Assembly: GCA_020849495.1 (NCBI GenBank)
Contig: JADLGD010000117.1
Coordinates: 1 to 39,805 of the forward strand
Source: Fluviicola sp.
Lineage (GTDB): Bacteria > Bacteroidota > Bacteroidia > Flavobacteriales_D > Crocinitomicaceae
Length of the DNA: 39,805 nt
Direction of reading: 5' to 3'
Shown here in pieces: positions 26,299 through 35,989 of this stretch. A program made the position numbers and the translations under genes. Position 1 is the first letter of the stretch, and each line of letters opens with the position of its first letter. The notes beneath the pieces were generated by a model. It searched no databases, was not told where the DNA came from, and saw only the letters and a program-made list of their open reading frames with translations.

Positions 26299-28546
26299 TT
26301 TTTTCTTGCTTTAATTGATGAAATAATGCGTTTAAACGTAGTTCAATGAATTTTTTATTGGCTAAATCATCTGATTCGTAATTTTGATCAATGATCAATT
26401 CACCTGTTTCTAAATTCAACACATAAACGTTCCAATGCGTATGATGGCCGGATAAAATGGCAATCGGAAAATAGACCATTCCTATAGGGAAAATCAAGGT
26501 CCCTAGCAAACCAGAACCTAAGGTAATTCCTGAATCGTATTCATGACTGTATTCTAACAACATCAATTTATTGGTGCCGTATATTTTTCTCAAACTGTCT
26601 AATTGTTCCAAATCCAAAATGAACGATTTTGCGCCATTGAATAGTACTCGTCTTTCCAAACTACGCATCAATTGCGCAAGATTGTTGTAATCATCAGCTG
26701 TCATTTTTTGTTGGTTACTGCGATCCAATTGAATGACATTGATGCGCATTTCAGCAGCAACTTTATTGACGGAAGCAATGACAACATCTTCCAATTTATC
26801 TGACTTTTTGTAATTCAAGGTTTGATAGCGTTCAATTTCATAGACCAGTGGATTGACCATTAACACTGTATCCATGTCTAAATGCAATTTCTCATCGTAT
26901 TCTTCTTGATAATACGCATCAATTTCATCATCGGTCATTTCAAAAAGCTCATCACTTTCTTGTTCTTTTTCCTTGTAGCGATTCGTGAAATAATCCAAGC
27001 GTTTTTTAAACGTAGAATCACTTATTAAATCAGAAATGCCGTACAAATAAAACTTAGTAGAATCAATTCCTGCATCAATTGTAAATCCTGATTTTTGATT
27101 TTTAATTGTTTGGTATTTATCCCAATTCTGATTCGTTGTTCCTTTTATCGCTTTGATTGAATCATTTTCTTTTTTCTCTTTCGCCAGTTGGTCGATTGCT
27201 TCTTGAAACGTGTTTTTGGAGAATTGATCAAATTCAAACTCATCATTAAACGCAGCAAATTCAATTGCTTTATCCCATAATTGATTAGCAAAACGATCGG
27301 TGGTATCTTTTTTGAAATTGTCTTTGATGATGCGCAAGCCCATTGCTAATTTTGCTTGACTAGGTAATTTCAAAAGCGTACGAGCTAAGACGGATATCTG
27401 TCCTTCGTAATCGTAAATTCCTTTATCTTCATAGTCATTGTAAAAATCAAAATCAAAGCTAAATTCATCCACTTTCTCTTTGTAGATGTAATCCAACCAA
27501 ATTTGAGACTTACAATTGCGTAGAAAACGTGAGTTTGGATACTTGTTTTCCATGATATAAATACCATACAATGCATCAATCGATTCTCCGGAATAGATAT
27601 GATTTTGTATGTATTCAAAACGGCAGATATCGCGTACTTCTTGGAATGTTTGTTCTTCAAAATTCAACGTCGTACCCCAATTCGAAAATTTAGCAATCTC
27701 CGTTTGCAGTTCTTCTGTTCGCTTTACGATGTTCGGATGAGAAGTCAATCGATCATTGTAATTGGTTTTAGCAGAAATTTCATTTACTTCATGCTTGAAC
27801 ACATTTTCTGGCACAAACATGTATTGGTTATTGAAATAAGACTTATCGAAAGCCAATTCTTCAAACGGCAAATAAGAATAGATCAAGACATCAAAGGTTT
27901 TGACGATTTCTTCCGAGTTATAGCCTGCTTCATTTTATAACTTCACTCCGTTTAAATCTGCTTCAAACTCATTGTCACGCGAGTATTTACTAAAGAATCG
28001 TACTTTTTCATTGTAAGTCAAGCCAGAACTTGTCGTTGTATAATCAAACAAATCCAAAACGTGTTTTTCTTTGTAATGAATGATTTCATGAGCTAGTACA
28101 AAAGCTAATTGCGCTTCGTTGGTCAATTGAGCTATTAATCCTGTCGTTACGAATACCATTCCTTGATCAGTAGAAAAGGCATTTGCTTCATTGGTATTGA
28201 ACGTATAGAAGCGCAACTTTCCTTTCAAGGATTCATCGTTAGCTACCAAACGGTCACCAATGCGCTGTAAATACAAGGAAACAGGATCTCCAAAAGTCAC
28301 CAAGCCAGATTTAAGCAAACCATCAATGGTATAATTGACTTGTTCAACAAACAGTTCTCGTTTTTTAGGAGAAAGGTCGTCCAAACGCTCTTTATCAGCT
28401 TGTTGAATTTTTTGTTGCGTTGCAGTTGAAAAATCAGCTGGAACAGCTCCTTGAGACCGTAAACTTTGGTAATTATTGAAATCTACTTGTGCTTGTAAAA
28501 CATTTACAACAACAAGGGCAATCGTGCATACAAGAAATTGTTTCAT
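26291..28546 (-). pseudogene. M48-family metalloprotease (copy B), interrupted by one in-frame TAA
   Basis: This is a paralogue of the protease at 22153-24276. Read on the minus strand from the ATG at 28546, it gives a signal peptide (ending VLQAQ), the shared VDFNNY, HEIIH at 153-157 and NEFEAD, then stops at codon 204 (TAA at 27937-27935). The same frame continues without shift for 547 codons to 26291 and stays alignable with copy A. At the stop, copy A has VEMYKNAGY and copy B has VKL-stop-NEAGY, so TAA replaces a Tyr codon by one base change. Without the stop the product would be 751 residues. The 203-residue fragment keeps all three zinc ligands but little else. The gene overlaps nadE by 4 bases. 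A sequencing error cannot be excluded. Confidence 0.82.
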
Positions 28547-29322
28547 ACTTTTAAAGAATCAGGTAGTATACAAACGGGAATTGCTTGCATTTTGTGTTTG
28601 TTAGCCGAATTAAATTTCGTGTAAATCGACAAAACTTCAGATTGTCTAGTTGTTAGTGTTGAAGAATCGCCTTTAAAATCCATTGCCCATTCCAGTTCAG
28701 GATAAGTTGCGCCGATTTGATCTTCGTCAGAACGTCCATCTTCCCATAATCCATCAGTAGGAGCAGCAGACTGGATGGAATCAACGATGTTTAAGCTTTT
28801 TGACAATTCAAACACTTGTGTTTTGGTTAAATCAGCTATTGGACTTAAATCCACACCACCATCACCGTATTTTGTAAAAAAGCCAACTCCAAAGTCTTCT
28901 ATTTTATTTCCAGTTCCAGCTACCAATAAACCATACGTTTGACCAAGCGCATACAAGGTTGTCATCCGTAAACGCGATCTTGTATTGGCCATTGCAAGAA
29001 AATGTTCTGCCGTTTGATTTGGTAAGGTATTTTCTAAAACAGTAAATGTTTCCGTTAAATCAATGGTATGCGTCTCCACATTTGGGAAACGTTCCAAGAG
29101 CCATGCAATGTGTTCATTAGCACGGTCAAATTCTGCTTTGGTTTGACGAATAGGCATCGTTACAGCCACCACTTTTTTACCTGTTAAGGCACAAAGTGTA
29201 GAAGTCAACGCAGAGTCAATCCCACCAGAAATTCCGATGATAAAACCATTCACCTTTGCCTTATCAGCATACGATAACAGCCAATTTGAAATAAAATCAA
29301 TTACTTGTTTTTCTTTATTCAT
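28543..29322 (-). CDS. nadE: NAD+ synthase, ammonia-dependent type
   Basis: NadE converts deamido-NAD to NAD+ with ATP. The 259-residue protein has only the synthetase domain, without an N-terminal glutaminase, so it uses ammonia. The PP-loop is SGGIDS at 32-37; other signatures are GTGNKIEDFGVGFFTKYGDG and PTDGLWEDGRSDEDQIG. Its stop overlaps the start of the M48 copy B gene. In Flavobacteriales nadE often lies beside gldB-gldC, as it does here (about 1 kb away, opposite strand). A 7 of 8 match to the -7 element (TACTTTTA) lies at 29363-29356. Confidence 0.96.
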   Translation of the reverse strand: MNKEKQVIDFISNWLLSYADKAKVNGFIIGISGGIDSALTSTLCALTGKKVVAVTMPIRQTKAEFDRANEHIAWLLERFPNVETHTIDLTETFTVLENTLPNQTAEHFLAMANTRSRLRMTTLYALGQTYGLLVAGTGNKIEDFGVGFFTKYGDGGVDLSPIADLTKTQVFELSKSLNIVDSIQSAAPTDGLWEDGRSDEDQIGATYPELEWAMDFKGDSSTLTTRQSEVLSIYTKFNSANKHKMQAIPVCILPDSLKV

Positions 29323-29360
29323 TCTTAAAGTTCTTCGCTGTTGAATCCAAGGATTTAAAA

Positions 29361-29397
29361 GTAAAAAAATCCCGTTACTTCATGAAGTAACGGGATT
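29361..29397 (-). terminator. Intrinsic terminator after the barrel gene at 29419
   Basis: AATCCCGTTACTTC (29368-29381) and GAAGTAACGGGATT (29384-29397) are perfectly complementary, with an effective 4-base loop. On the minus strand a run of seven T residues follows. It separates the barrel gene from nadE. Confidence 0.9.
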
Positions 29398-29418
29398 GAT
29401 ATATCTATTAATTTGTAA

Positions 29419-30234
29419 TTAGAACAAAATACCAACTTTCAAACACAATTGAGATAGGTTTGATTTTGGACGGAAATAATCACTATCAGTAGTAGGATTT
29501 AAATAATCTGTTGTATACAAAGACATATTGTCAACATTTTTACTTGGATTATGAACTGGTGTAATGCCATAATAGTATCCAATTTCACCAAACACTCTCG
29601 TGTTACCAGTAAAATTCCATTGAGCACCTACAGTTAACCCTAGAGAAGAGCGGAATCCCCAAACGTCATTCCCCCATTTGTTTTTCATTGCAGTGTTATC
29701 TTGAGAAGTTCCTGTAGTCTCAGTAACAATATTTCCTGGGAAAATTTTTCCTTCATCATTAGAAGAAGATTTCAACAAAACACTTGTACGTAAACCAAAT
29801 TTACCGTAGTAAACGAAGTCTCCAATTGGATTTGTTTCAAAACTCATCATTGTTGGAATAGTTACATAAACATTTTTGTATTTACGCGCATCCAATTCAT
29901 AGAATTTTGTGTCAGTTGTAGACGTTTCATCATAATTTAAAAACTGTGTATCATTGAAACGGTAGATAGTTGGTTGAGTCATACTGTATTTCAATGATTC
30001 AAAATCGAATTCAACACCAGTAGCAAAACCAATGCTTCCATTCCCTTTGAATAACAAATTCAAACCGATTGAATTTTGAACGCCTGCACCATCTTTAGCG
30101 ATGTTTTTAGTACCAGGTTTAGTGAAATTTAATCCAAATTGATAAGACAAACCAGCAGTTACTTTTTTGTCAGACTGTGCTTGTGATCCGAAAGCGAATC
30201 CGAAGATTGCTAGTGATAGTATGATTTTTTTCAT
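29419..30234 (-). CDS. Outer-membrane beta-barrel (porin-like) protein
   Basis: A 271-residue protein with a signal peptide (MKKIILSLAIFGFAFGSQAQ). The mature part contains repeated amphipathic strands, for example VTAGLSYQFGLNF, GSIGFATGVEFDF and RVFGEIGYYYG, and ends with hydrophobic KVGIL-Phe, typical of outer-membrane barrels of the OmpA-like/PorT-like beta-barrel class. I cannot assign a specific role. It is a single-gene unit with its own -7 element and terminator, divergent from gldB. Confidence 0.78.
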   Translation of the reverse strand: MKKIILSLAIFGFAFGSQAQSDKKVTAGLSYQFGLNFTKPGTKNIAKDGAGVQNSIGLNLLFKGNGSIGFATGVEFDFESLKYSMTQPTIYRFNDTQFLNYDETSTTDTKFYELDARKYKNVYVTIPTMMSFETNPIGDFVYYGKFGLRTSVLLKSSSNDEGKIFPGNIVTETTGTSQDNTAMKNKWGNDVWGFRSSLGLTVGAQWNFTGNTRVFGEIGYYYGITPVHNPSKNVDNMSLYTTDYLNPTTDSDYFRPKSNLSQLCLKVGILF

Positions 30235-30254
30235 CGTATAAAAATTACTGGGTT

Positions 30255-30262
30255 CAAATATA
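30255..30262 (-). promoter_or_regulatory. Promoter -7 element for the barrel gene at 29419
   Basis: The minus strand reads TATATTTG, a full TAnnTTTG match, 20 bases before the ATG at 30234. The -33 region has no clear TTG. It faces away from the gldB promoter, whose -33 box begins 2 bases further on. Confidence 0.55.
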
Positions 30263-30264
30263 AG

Positions 30265-30296
30265 TTGTTTCGATGATATTAGAATGATTATTTTTG
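30265..30296 (+). promoter_or_regulatory. Promoter for gldB-gldC
   Basis: TTG at 30265-30267, a 21-base spacer, then TATTTTTG at 30289-30296, a full -7 match, 20 bases before the gldB ATG at 30317. It overlaps an alternative upstream ATG at 30284, which argues against that start. Confidence 0.65.
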
Positions 30297-30316
30297 ATGT
30301 ATTCTTAAGATATTCA

Positions 30317-31333
30317 ATGAAATCATTAAAAATAATTGGCGGATTGGTGTTGGTTGCGAGTATTTATGCTTGTTCTAACGACCCCTTAGACGTATCCATA
30401 GATGCTAATAAGCTCGAAATCAAGTACACGAATTTAGATTCGTTGATGAATAACGCATCTGATGACAGGCTACTTTCAACCTTATTTGATCAGCGTGTTC
30501 GCATTCCGAATGTGATCGACTATCAAGTTTCTTTTTGCATGCAGGCGGGTATGATAACGGATACAAGCGCTTTGCAAAAACTGAAAGAATATCGAAACAT
30601 TACCTATGTGAAGCGTTTGGAGAAACGCATCGAGGAGAAATTCTCAGATTTACCAAAACGTCATCAAAAAATAGTCGATGGATTTAAACATATACAAGTC
30701 CATTTACCCAAAGCAAAAATGCCCAAAGAAATCATTTACACGAATTCCAATTTCGCATCCAGTGCATTTTGTACACAAGATGAAATTACGATGGGACTTG
30801 AACGTTATCTTGGAAAAAACACGGACGTCATCAAAGAATTGCCTCAAAATCAATTTTATGATTGGATCAAAGAGGCAATGGACGATCAGTATTTTGAACG
30901 CGATGCCGTATGCGCTTGGATTTTAACGCATATTGTTGAGGAAAAAGAAGCAGCTAACAACATTGAAACAGCCATTATTTGGGGAAAAATATTGTACCTC
31001 ACTGAAGCTGCTTTTCCAAATGACCCCAAACACATCATCATTCGTTATTCCGAAAAAGATTATCAATGGGCTTTAGAGAATGAACGTGCCTTTTGGGATT
31101 TTTTGATTCAACAAAAATTATTGTTCACCGCCAATGAAGCAGACAAGGCTAACTTATTCAGTGAAGCACCTTTTACAGCTGGATTACCGATGAAAGATGC
31201 ACCCGATCGTTTGGGACAATTTTTAGGATGGCGCATCATTCAAAGCTACATGGAACAAAATGATGTAACTTTGCAGGAATTAGTGGCTTTGCCTTACACA
31301 GAATTATTACAGTTTTACGAAATTAACGAATAA
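30317..31333 (+). CDS. gldB: Gliding motility lipoprotein GldB
   Basis: GldB is a lipoprotein needed for gliding in Flavobacterium; its biochemical role is not known. This 338-residue copy has a type II signal peptide with Cys19 after ASIYA. The body contains the family segments with PNVIDYQVSFCMQ, PKEIIYTNSNFASSAFC and LGQFLGWRIIQSYM near the C-terminus. I place the start at 30317 because the signal peptide starts there and the promoter overlaps the ATG 11 codons upstream. gldC follows after 6 bases. Location near nadE and next to gldC supports the identification. Confidence 0.92.
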   Translation: MKSLKIIGGLVLVASIYACSNDPLDVSIDANKLEIKYTNLDSLMNNASDDRLLSTLFDQRVRIPNVIDYQVSFCMQAGMITDTSALQKLKEYRNITYVKRLEKRIEEKFSDLPKRHQKIVDGFKHIQVHLPKAKMPKEIIYTNSNFASSAFCTQDEITMGLERYLGKNTDVIKELPQNQFYDWIKEAMDDQYFERDAVCAWILTHIVEEKEAANNIETAIIWGKILYLTEAAFPNDPKHIIIRYSEKDYQWALENERAFWDFLIQQKLLFTANEADKANLFSEAPFTAGLPMKDAPDRLGQFLGWRIIQSYMEQNDVTLQELVALPYTELLQFYEINE

Positions 31334-31339
31334 CACAGC

Positions 31340-31684
31340 ATGGAAGATATCGTATCAAAACGTTCAGCAATTGAAATTAAAGTTGGTTTGAATGCCAATA
31401 ATTTACCTTTAGAAATGCACTGGTCAGCTAGTGATGGTCAAATAGAAAATGCTCCAGCTAAAGCTATGTTTCTTTCACTTTGGAATCCTGAAGATAACAA
31501 TACCATGAAAATAGATTTATGGACGAAAGAAATGTCGGTTGAAGAAATGAAGCAATTTTTTCATCAAACATTATTGACCATGGCTGATACGTTTGAACGC
31601 GCTACTGGAGAAAATTTAATCAGTGAAGACTTGCGTGATTATTGCTTTCACTTTGCAGAAAAAATGGAAATCATGCCTAAATAA
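31340..31684 (+). CDS. gldC: Gliding motility protein GldC
   Basis: GldC is a small cytoplasmic protein, found next to gldB, that enhances but is not strictly required for gliding in Flavobacterium. The 114-residue product matches the usual ~110 length and family pattern: a start rich in charged residues, then EIKVGLNANNLPLEMHWSA, KAMFLSLWNPEDNNTMKIDL and a C-terminal helix ending DLRDYCFHFAEKM. There is no signal peptide. The gene ends inside a hairpin that also terminates transcription. Confidence 0.92.
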   Translation: MEDIVSKRSAIEIKVGLNANNLPLEMHWSASDGQIENAPAKAMFLSLWNPEDNNTMKIDLWTKEMSVEEMKQFFHQTLLTMADTFERATGENLISEDLRDYCFHFAEKMEIMPK

Positions 31685-31696
31685 GGCATGATTTTC
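31670..31696. terminator. Bidirectional terminator between gldC and the glycoside hydrolase gene
   Basis: ATCATGCC (31670-31677) pairs with GGCATGAT (31685-31692) across a 7-base loop that contains the gldC stop codon, followed by TTTCT on the plus strand. The neighbouring gene converges from the other side and ends at 31696, so the same hairpin probably serves both. Confidence 0.7.
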
Positions 31697-33828
31697 TAAT
31701 CTTTCACTACTAAACTGAACCAAAACATTGGGTTCATATTCGCTGGGTCTGTAACCGTCAAAACTGGATGTTTAAGTACTAAGTTCTTTTTTGATTTAAC
31801 ACTATCTCTTCGAAACTCTTTTCCAGTATCAAAAGCATACCAAACAATCTCAACGGTTTTCCCTTTTTTCAACCCTTCAACAACTAAGTCTTTTCCATTT
31901 TTGTAGGATACATCAACCAATTTGGAAAAAGTAGGGTCTTTCGGAAATCTAGTAATTAAAGTACTATCAGTTGCTTGTGTGTAGTAATTAAACGTTCTGT
32001 TTTTAACGTATCCAACACTCAAGTTTGCTTCTTCTGAAATGTAATACTGAAGTTCTTTTGTGCTTTTTTTATCTTTCCAAGATTTCTTTTCCATTTGTCT
32101 CCCTTGGATCCAATTGCCCTTGCTTTGAAATAGCACATTCTTAAAAGCATTACTATTTGTAAAATCTTCTGAAGCAACAATATTGTACAAAACGGTTTCA
32201 TGGCCGTAGTACCAACCAATCCATGAATAAAACCCAGCTAAACCAACAAAAGGGAAAGACATCATATCGATTCTTTGCTGAGCATAATTTGAAAATTCAT
32301 CTACCCCATCACTTGGCCCTCCTTCAAAAATCATGACTGGTTTGTTTGTTCTTGAGGATAACATATTTACTAATCGATACATGGAATTTTCATTCTCTTC
32401 AACGACATTGTTATCACCTGATTTTGTGATTACCAATTTATCAGGAATGGATGTGTATGGATTGAAACCAATCACATCGATAAATGGTGAATAGATACTT
32501 GAATCGATGTATTTATCACCATCATATATTTTTCCTACATGAATATCTACACCAATCAATTGCTTTACATGTGGCAATTGCTGGCGGATAAATTGCGCCA
32601 TTCGTGTATGATAATTCAATATTGCTTTTCGGCAAGCTTCTCCTTCTTTGGTATCTGTCATTGAAGGTTCTACATGTGTCAATTGATCTAGGTGCCAAGG
32701 TTCACTCAACAATTCAAACATGTAGATATTAGAAGAATAGCCATATCTAGCCATGTAATATCGAATTCGTTGTTCGTGGTATAACAAATCCATTTCATTG
32801 GTAAACATTTCGTGTGGCTCTTTTTTCTTCCCATCAGAATAACAATAGGCTGGAAAGCGACTATCATCTTCGAAAGAGCCATCACTTCTGTATTGTGACC
32901 AATCCCAATCAAACATGTCATAATTCCCATACTTCATGAAGGGTTCTTGCTGCATTAAATTGAAACTGAAAAACATATCATTTGCTTCACAATAATTCAA
33001 CAATGAATCTTGCTCCCAAGCATAATGCAAGCGATTAAAGTAATTCCCTTTTACTTCAAATTCAATCAAACTTGCCCATCCAGATTGTAACGTTCGAAAG
33101 TACTTACCACCTTGTTGATGATAATTATCAATGTCCTTGAAATACGATAAATATGATTTTGGTTTTGTTACCGTATTTGTTGTAAACGGATCAAAGGCTT
33201 CCTTTCCATTAGCATCTCTTGTCGTATGATAATTATTTACACCTTTCATTGGATAAGGGAAATTTGGTCCAACAGGGACTATCAAATCATTCCCTTGAAC
33301 AAAATTACGCTTGTTTTCATGCACTTGAATAAACCCTTTTTTACCAGAATCAATAACAGAAAACTTTAAAACAGCTTTTTGTGCTTGAGGCTTTTGTTTA
33401 ACTTTATAATTGATAGTGCAAGTCCAATCACCTGGAAATGGAGCAGCAAAACGAATACGCATATTGTCCTTTACATCAATTCCAACATATTCGTTTTTTA
33501 AGGTGTCTCGTCTAAAATCTCTGTAAAAAAATGCAGGCACAACAACGATTTGGTTTGTTTCTGCATGAGTAAAAACGCCTTGAACGTCTAAATCCCAAGC
33601 AAGAAACGGGTTGACCTTATCACCATTCGGAACACGCATTCCCATCAAAAAATTCATGATTTTCTGTTGGTCTGCTGCTGGAAGTTCAACTCCAATTTCA
33701 ACTTTTTCGAAAGTCCCAAATACTCCACCTTTTACATTATTAGTAAAATGAACAAGCAGTTCGTTGGTTTGTGAAAAAGCACTTCCTAATAAAACGAACG
33801 AAAAAAATAAACTCAACAACTGTTTCAT
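31696..33828 (-). CDS. Secreted glycoside-hydrolase-like protein with DUF5060-type N-terminal domain
   Basis: A 710-residue exported protein with a signal peptide (MKQLLSLFFSFVLLGSAFSQ). Residues about 25-160 form a beta-sandwich like DUF5060 (FEKVEIGVEL, GDWTCTINYKV), followed by FIQVHENKRNFV, which leads into a TIM-barrel glycosidase domain (about 185-560). The likely acid/base is Glu376 in FELLSEPWH and the likely nucleophile is Glu502 in VMIFEGGPSD, the positions expected in clan GH-A. A C-terminal beta domain follows. No T9SS C-terminal sorting domain is evident. The ATG at 33828 is preferred over a TTG three codons upstream. It follows the S46 peptidase after 24 bases. The substrate is unknown. 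Confidence 0.8.
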   Translation of the reverse strand: MKQLLSLFFSFVLLGSAFSQTNELLVHFTNNVKGGVFGTFEKVEIGVELPAADQQKIMNFLMGMRVPNGDKVNPFLAWDLDVQGVFTHAETNQIVVVPAFFYRDFRRDTLKNEYVGIDVKDNMRIRFAAPFPGDWTCTINYKVKQKPQAQKAVLKFSVIDSGKKGFIQVHENKRNFVQGNDLIVPVGPNFPYPMKGVNNYHTTRDANGKEAFDPFTTNTVTKPKSYLSYFKDIDNYHQQGGKYFRTLQSGWASLIEFEVKGNYFNRLHYAWEQDSLLNYCEANDMFFSFNLMQQEPFMKYGNYDMFDWDWSQYRSDGSFEDDSRFPAYCYSDGKKKEPHEMFTNEMDLLYHEQRIRYYMARYGYSSNIYMFELLSEPWHLDQLTHVEPSMTDTKEGEACRKAILNYHTRMAQFIRQQLPHVKQLIGVDIHVGKIYDGDKYIDSSIYSPFIDVIGFNPYTSIPDKLVITKSGDNNVVEENENSMYRLVNMLSSRTNKPVMIFEGGPSDGVDEFSNYAQQRIDMMSFPFVGLAGFYSWIGWYYGHETVLYNIVASEDFTNSNAFKNVLFQSKGNWIQGRQMEKKSWKDKKSTKELQYYISEEANLSVGYVKNRTFNYYTQATDSTLITRFPKDPTFSKLVDVSYKNGKDLVVEGLKKGKTVEIVWYAFDTGKEFRRDSVKSKKNLVLKHPVLTVTDPANMNPMFWFSLVVKD

Positions 33829-33852
33829 GGAGACCAATTAAGTATAAACCAA

Positions 33853-35973
33853 CTATTTTACTAAGACCATTTCGTCAACAAGATGACTTGCACCACAGTA
33901 AATATCCATAACCCACATGACGTATCGAATATCTACAACGATATTACGACAACGTTTAGGATCGAAATAATAATCACTCATGGTACTTTCCCAACTTCTA
34001 TCAAAATTCAATCCCATTAAGTTGCCATTTGCATCTAGTACTGGTGAACCAGAATTCCCTCCTGTTGTGTGGTTAGAACCCGTAAAACACACCCATAACT
34101 CTCCGTTTTGAGCATATTTTCCATAGTTTTTGGTTTTGTATAAATCAACCATTCGAGCTTCCAATTCAAAGTCTGGATTTCCAGTATTGAATTTATCGAT
34201 CATCCCTTTCAAGGTTGTATGCTCAGTATAAGCCATTCCATCTACTGGAGCAGAACCTTCTAATTTTCCATAAGTGACGCGCAAAGTGGAATTTGCATCC
34301 GACCATTGTTTCAAATCGGGGAACATGATTTGTTTTCCTTTGACAAACTCTTTCAATAAAGCGGTCATGTTATAACTGTATTCGCTTGCAGCAGGTTCAA
34401 TTTTATCTTTCCAAGTTGACCAACATTTTTTGAAATGCGCATATCCTGGATCTTTCGCCAATTTAGCCAACGATTTTTCAGAGAACTTACCTAAAAAAGC
34501 CAAGTATTTTTCTTTGCTTACAAACACCGATTTCGCATAAATTGTTGCACTCAATTTAGGATTTGAAAGGCCATCGATGGTGAAATTAGAACTCAAATAA
34601 CCTGAAAATTCTTTGGTTAAAATATCAAAGATTTGTTGATCAACTTTTACATCATAATCCTTAAAGAATCCATCTGCCCCTTTTTTCAAGTTCTCAATTT
34701 TCTTTTCTAACTCACCTGATTCTTTGTACTTCGAATAGTTACGTTCAATATCTTCTAAAGCTCTACACAATCTAAAATATTCAGGTCCAACATATAAGTA
34801 TTCATAAAACAACACATCATGGAACTCGAAATTACTTTTATCTGCAACCAATTGATTCATCGTTTTTACCAATCCAGCATATTGCCCCCATTCGTCTTTG
34901 GAATTTGCTCTTTTTTCGTATTCTGCTTCGAATATCACTTTTAAGTCAACCGCTCCTAGCTGTTTTAAACCATCAATTTGTCCGATGTTTTTCTTCCAAG
35001 CATTTGCAATACGTGCTTGTTTCGCCATGTATTGAATACGTGTTTTATCAGAAGTTTTCATCGCTGCATCTATTACCGACAACGATTTTGTACGCATGGA
35101 GATTTCCATTGGTCGTTGTTTCTCAACGATGAACTTTAAATTTCCAGAAGAAAGGTGTTGCTCCGTAAACCCTGGAAAACCGTAAACCATTGTAAAATCG
35201 CCAGCTTTGCGATCATTGAATGCTACTTTCAAGAAATTAATGGGCTCGTAAGGTTTATTGTTTTCATTGTAATCTGCTGGTTTATTATCTGCTCCTGCAT
35301 AAATTCTAAAAACAGAGAAATCACCTGTATGACGCGGCCAAACCCAATTATCCGTATCGCCACCAAATTTACCTATTGAACTAGGTGGAGCACCAACCAA
35401 ACGCACATCTGTAAAGACTTCTTTTACCATTAAATAAAAACTATTCCCGTAATCAAAAGCCTGAACATCCGCTCGGTAATGCGTATTTCTTGTAGCATCT
35501 TCAATCAATGTTTTCATATTGCGTTTCATGATTTCATTGATTTTATTGCCATCTTCCAAACCTTCTGTACCAAAAAGCATTGCAGCGGTCACATCATCAA
35601 TACGAACAATTCGTGTAGCTGTCAAACCAGGATTTGCCAATTCATCCGCGTACGTTTTTGCCCAAAAACCATTTTTGAGGTAATCATTTTTCTCCGAAGA
35701 ATGTTGTTGTACTTGAGATAATCCACAATGGTGATTCGTCAATAACAAACCTTTATTGGAAACCAACTCAGCCGTACATCCGCCACCAAAATGCATGATT
35801 GCATCTTTTAAAGAAGATTTATTAACACTGTAAATATCAGCTGCAGTCAGTTTCATCCCTTTTGCTTGCATATCTGATTCGAAAGCAGATAGCAATGATG
35901 GAATCAACATACCCTCTTCGGCTCTTGCCATAAAACCAAAGCATATCAATAAAGGAGTGATGAATTTTTTCAT
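33853..35973 (-). CDS. S46 family dipeptidyl-peptidase, DPP11-like
   Basis: A 706-residue periplasmic peptidase of family S46, which removes dipeptides from the N-termini of oligopeptides during protein scavenging. The signal peptide ends near MARAE. The chymotrypsin-like triad is His82 (LLTNHHC), Asp218 (HTGDFSVFR) and Ser641 (TGGNSGSPV). Arg659 (in NFDRSWES), 18 residues after the serine, occupies the position that decides specificity: Arg gives preference for Asp/Glu (DPP11), Gly for hydrophobic residues (DPP7). DPP11-type specificity is therefore inferred. It probably forms an operon with the downstream glycoside hydrolase and has a -7 element upstream. Confidence 0.93.
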   Translation of the reverse strand: MKKFITPLLICFGFMARAEEGMLIPSLLSAFESDMQAKGMKLTAADIYSVNKSSLKDAIMHFGGGCTAELVSNKGLLLTNHHCGLSQVQQHSSEKNDYLKNGFWAKTYADELANPGLTATRIVRIDDVTAAMLFGTEGLEDGNKINEIMKRNMKTLIEDATRNTHYRADVQAFDYGNSFYLMVKEVFTDVRLVGAPPSSIGKFGGDTDNWVWPRHTGDFSVFRIYAGADNKPADYNENNKPYEPINFLKVAFNDRKAGDFTMVYGFPGFTEQHLSSGNLKFIVEKQRPMEISMRTKSLSVIDAAMKTSDKTRIQYMAKQARIANAWKKNIGQIDGLKQLGAVDLKVIFEAEYEKRANSKDEWGQYAGLVKTMNQLVADKSNFEFHDVLFYEYLYVGPEYFRLCRALEDIERNYSKYKESGELEKKIENLKKGADGFFKDYDVKVDQQIFDILTKEFSGYLSSNFTIDGLSNPKLSATIYAKSVFVSKEKYLAFLGKFSEKSLAKLAKDPGYAHFKKCWSTWKDKIEPAASEYSYNMTALLKEFVKGKQIMFPDLKQWSDANSTLRVTYGKLEGSAPVDGMAYTEHTTLKGMIDKFNTGNPDFELEARMVDLYKTKNYGKYAQNGELWVCFTGSNHTTGGNSGSPVLDANGNLMGLNFDRSWESTMSDYYFDPKRCRNIVVDIRYVMWVMDIYCGASHLVDEMVLVK

Positions 35974-35989
35974 GAATCTTAATTTTTGT

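Noticed and set aside
27935-27937. Programmed recoding of the TAA in M48 copy B
   Set aside because: TAA is not decoded as pyrrolysine or selenocysteine, and no recoding hairpin or slippery site is visible; the frame is unchanged on both sides. A plain nonsense change is simpler.
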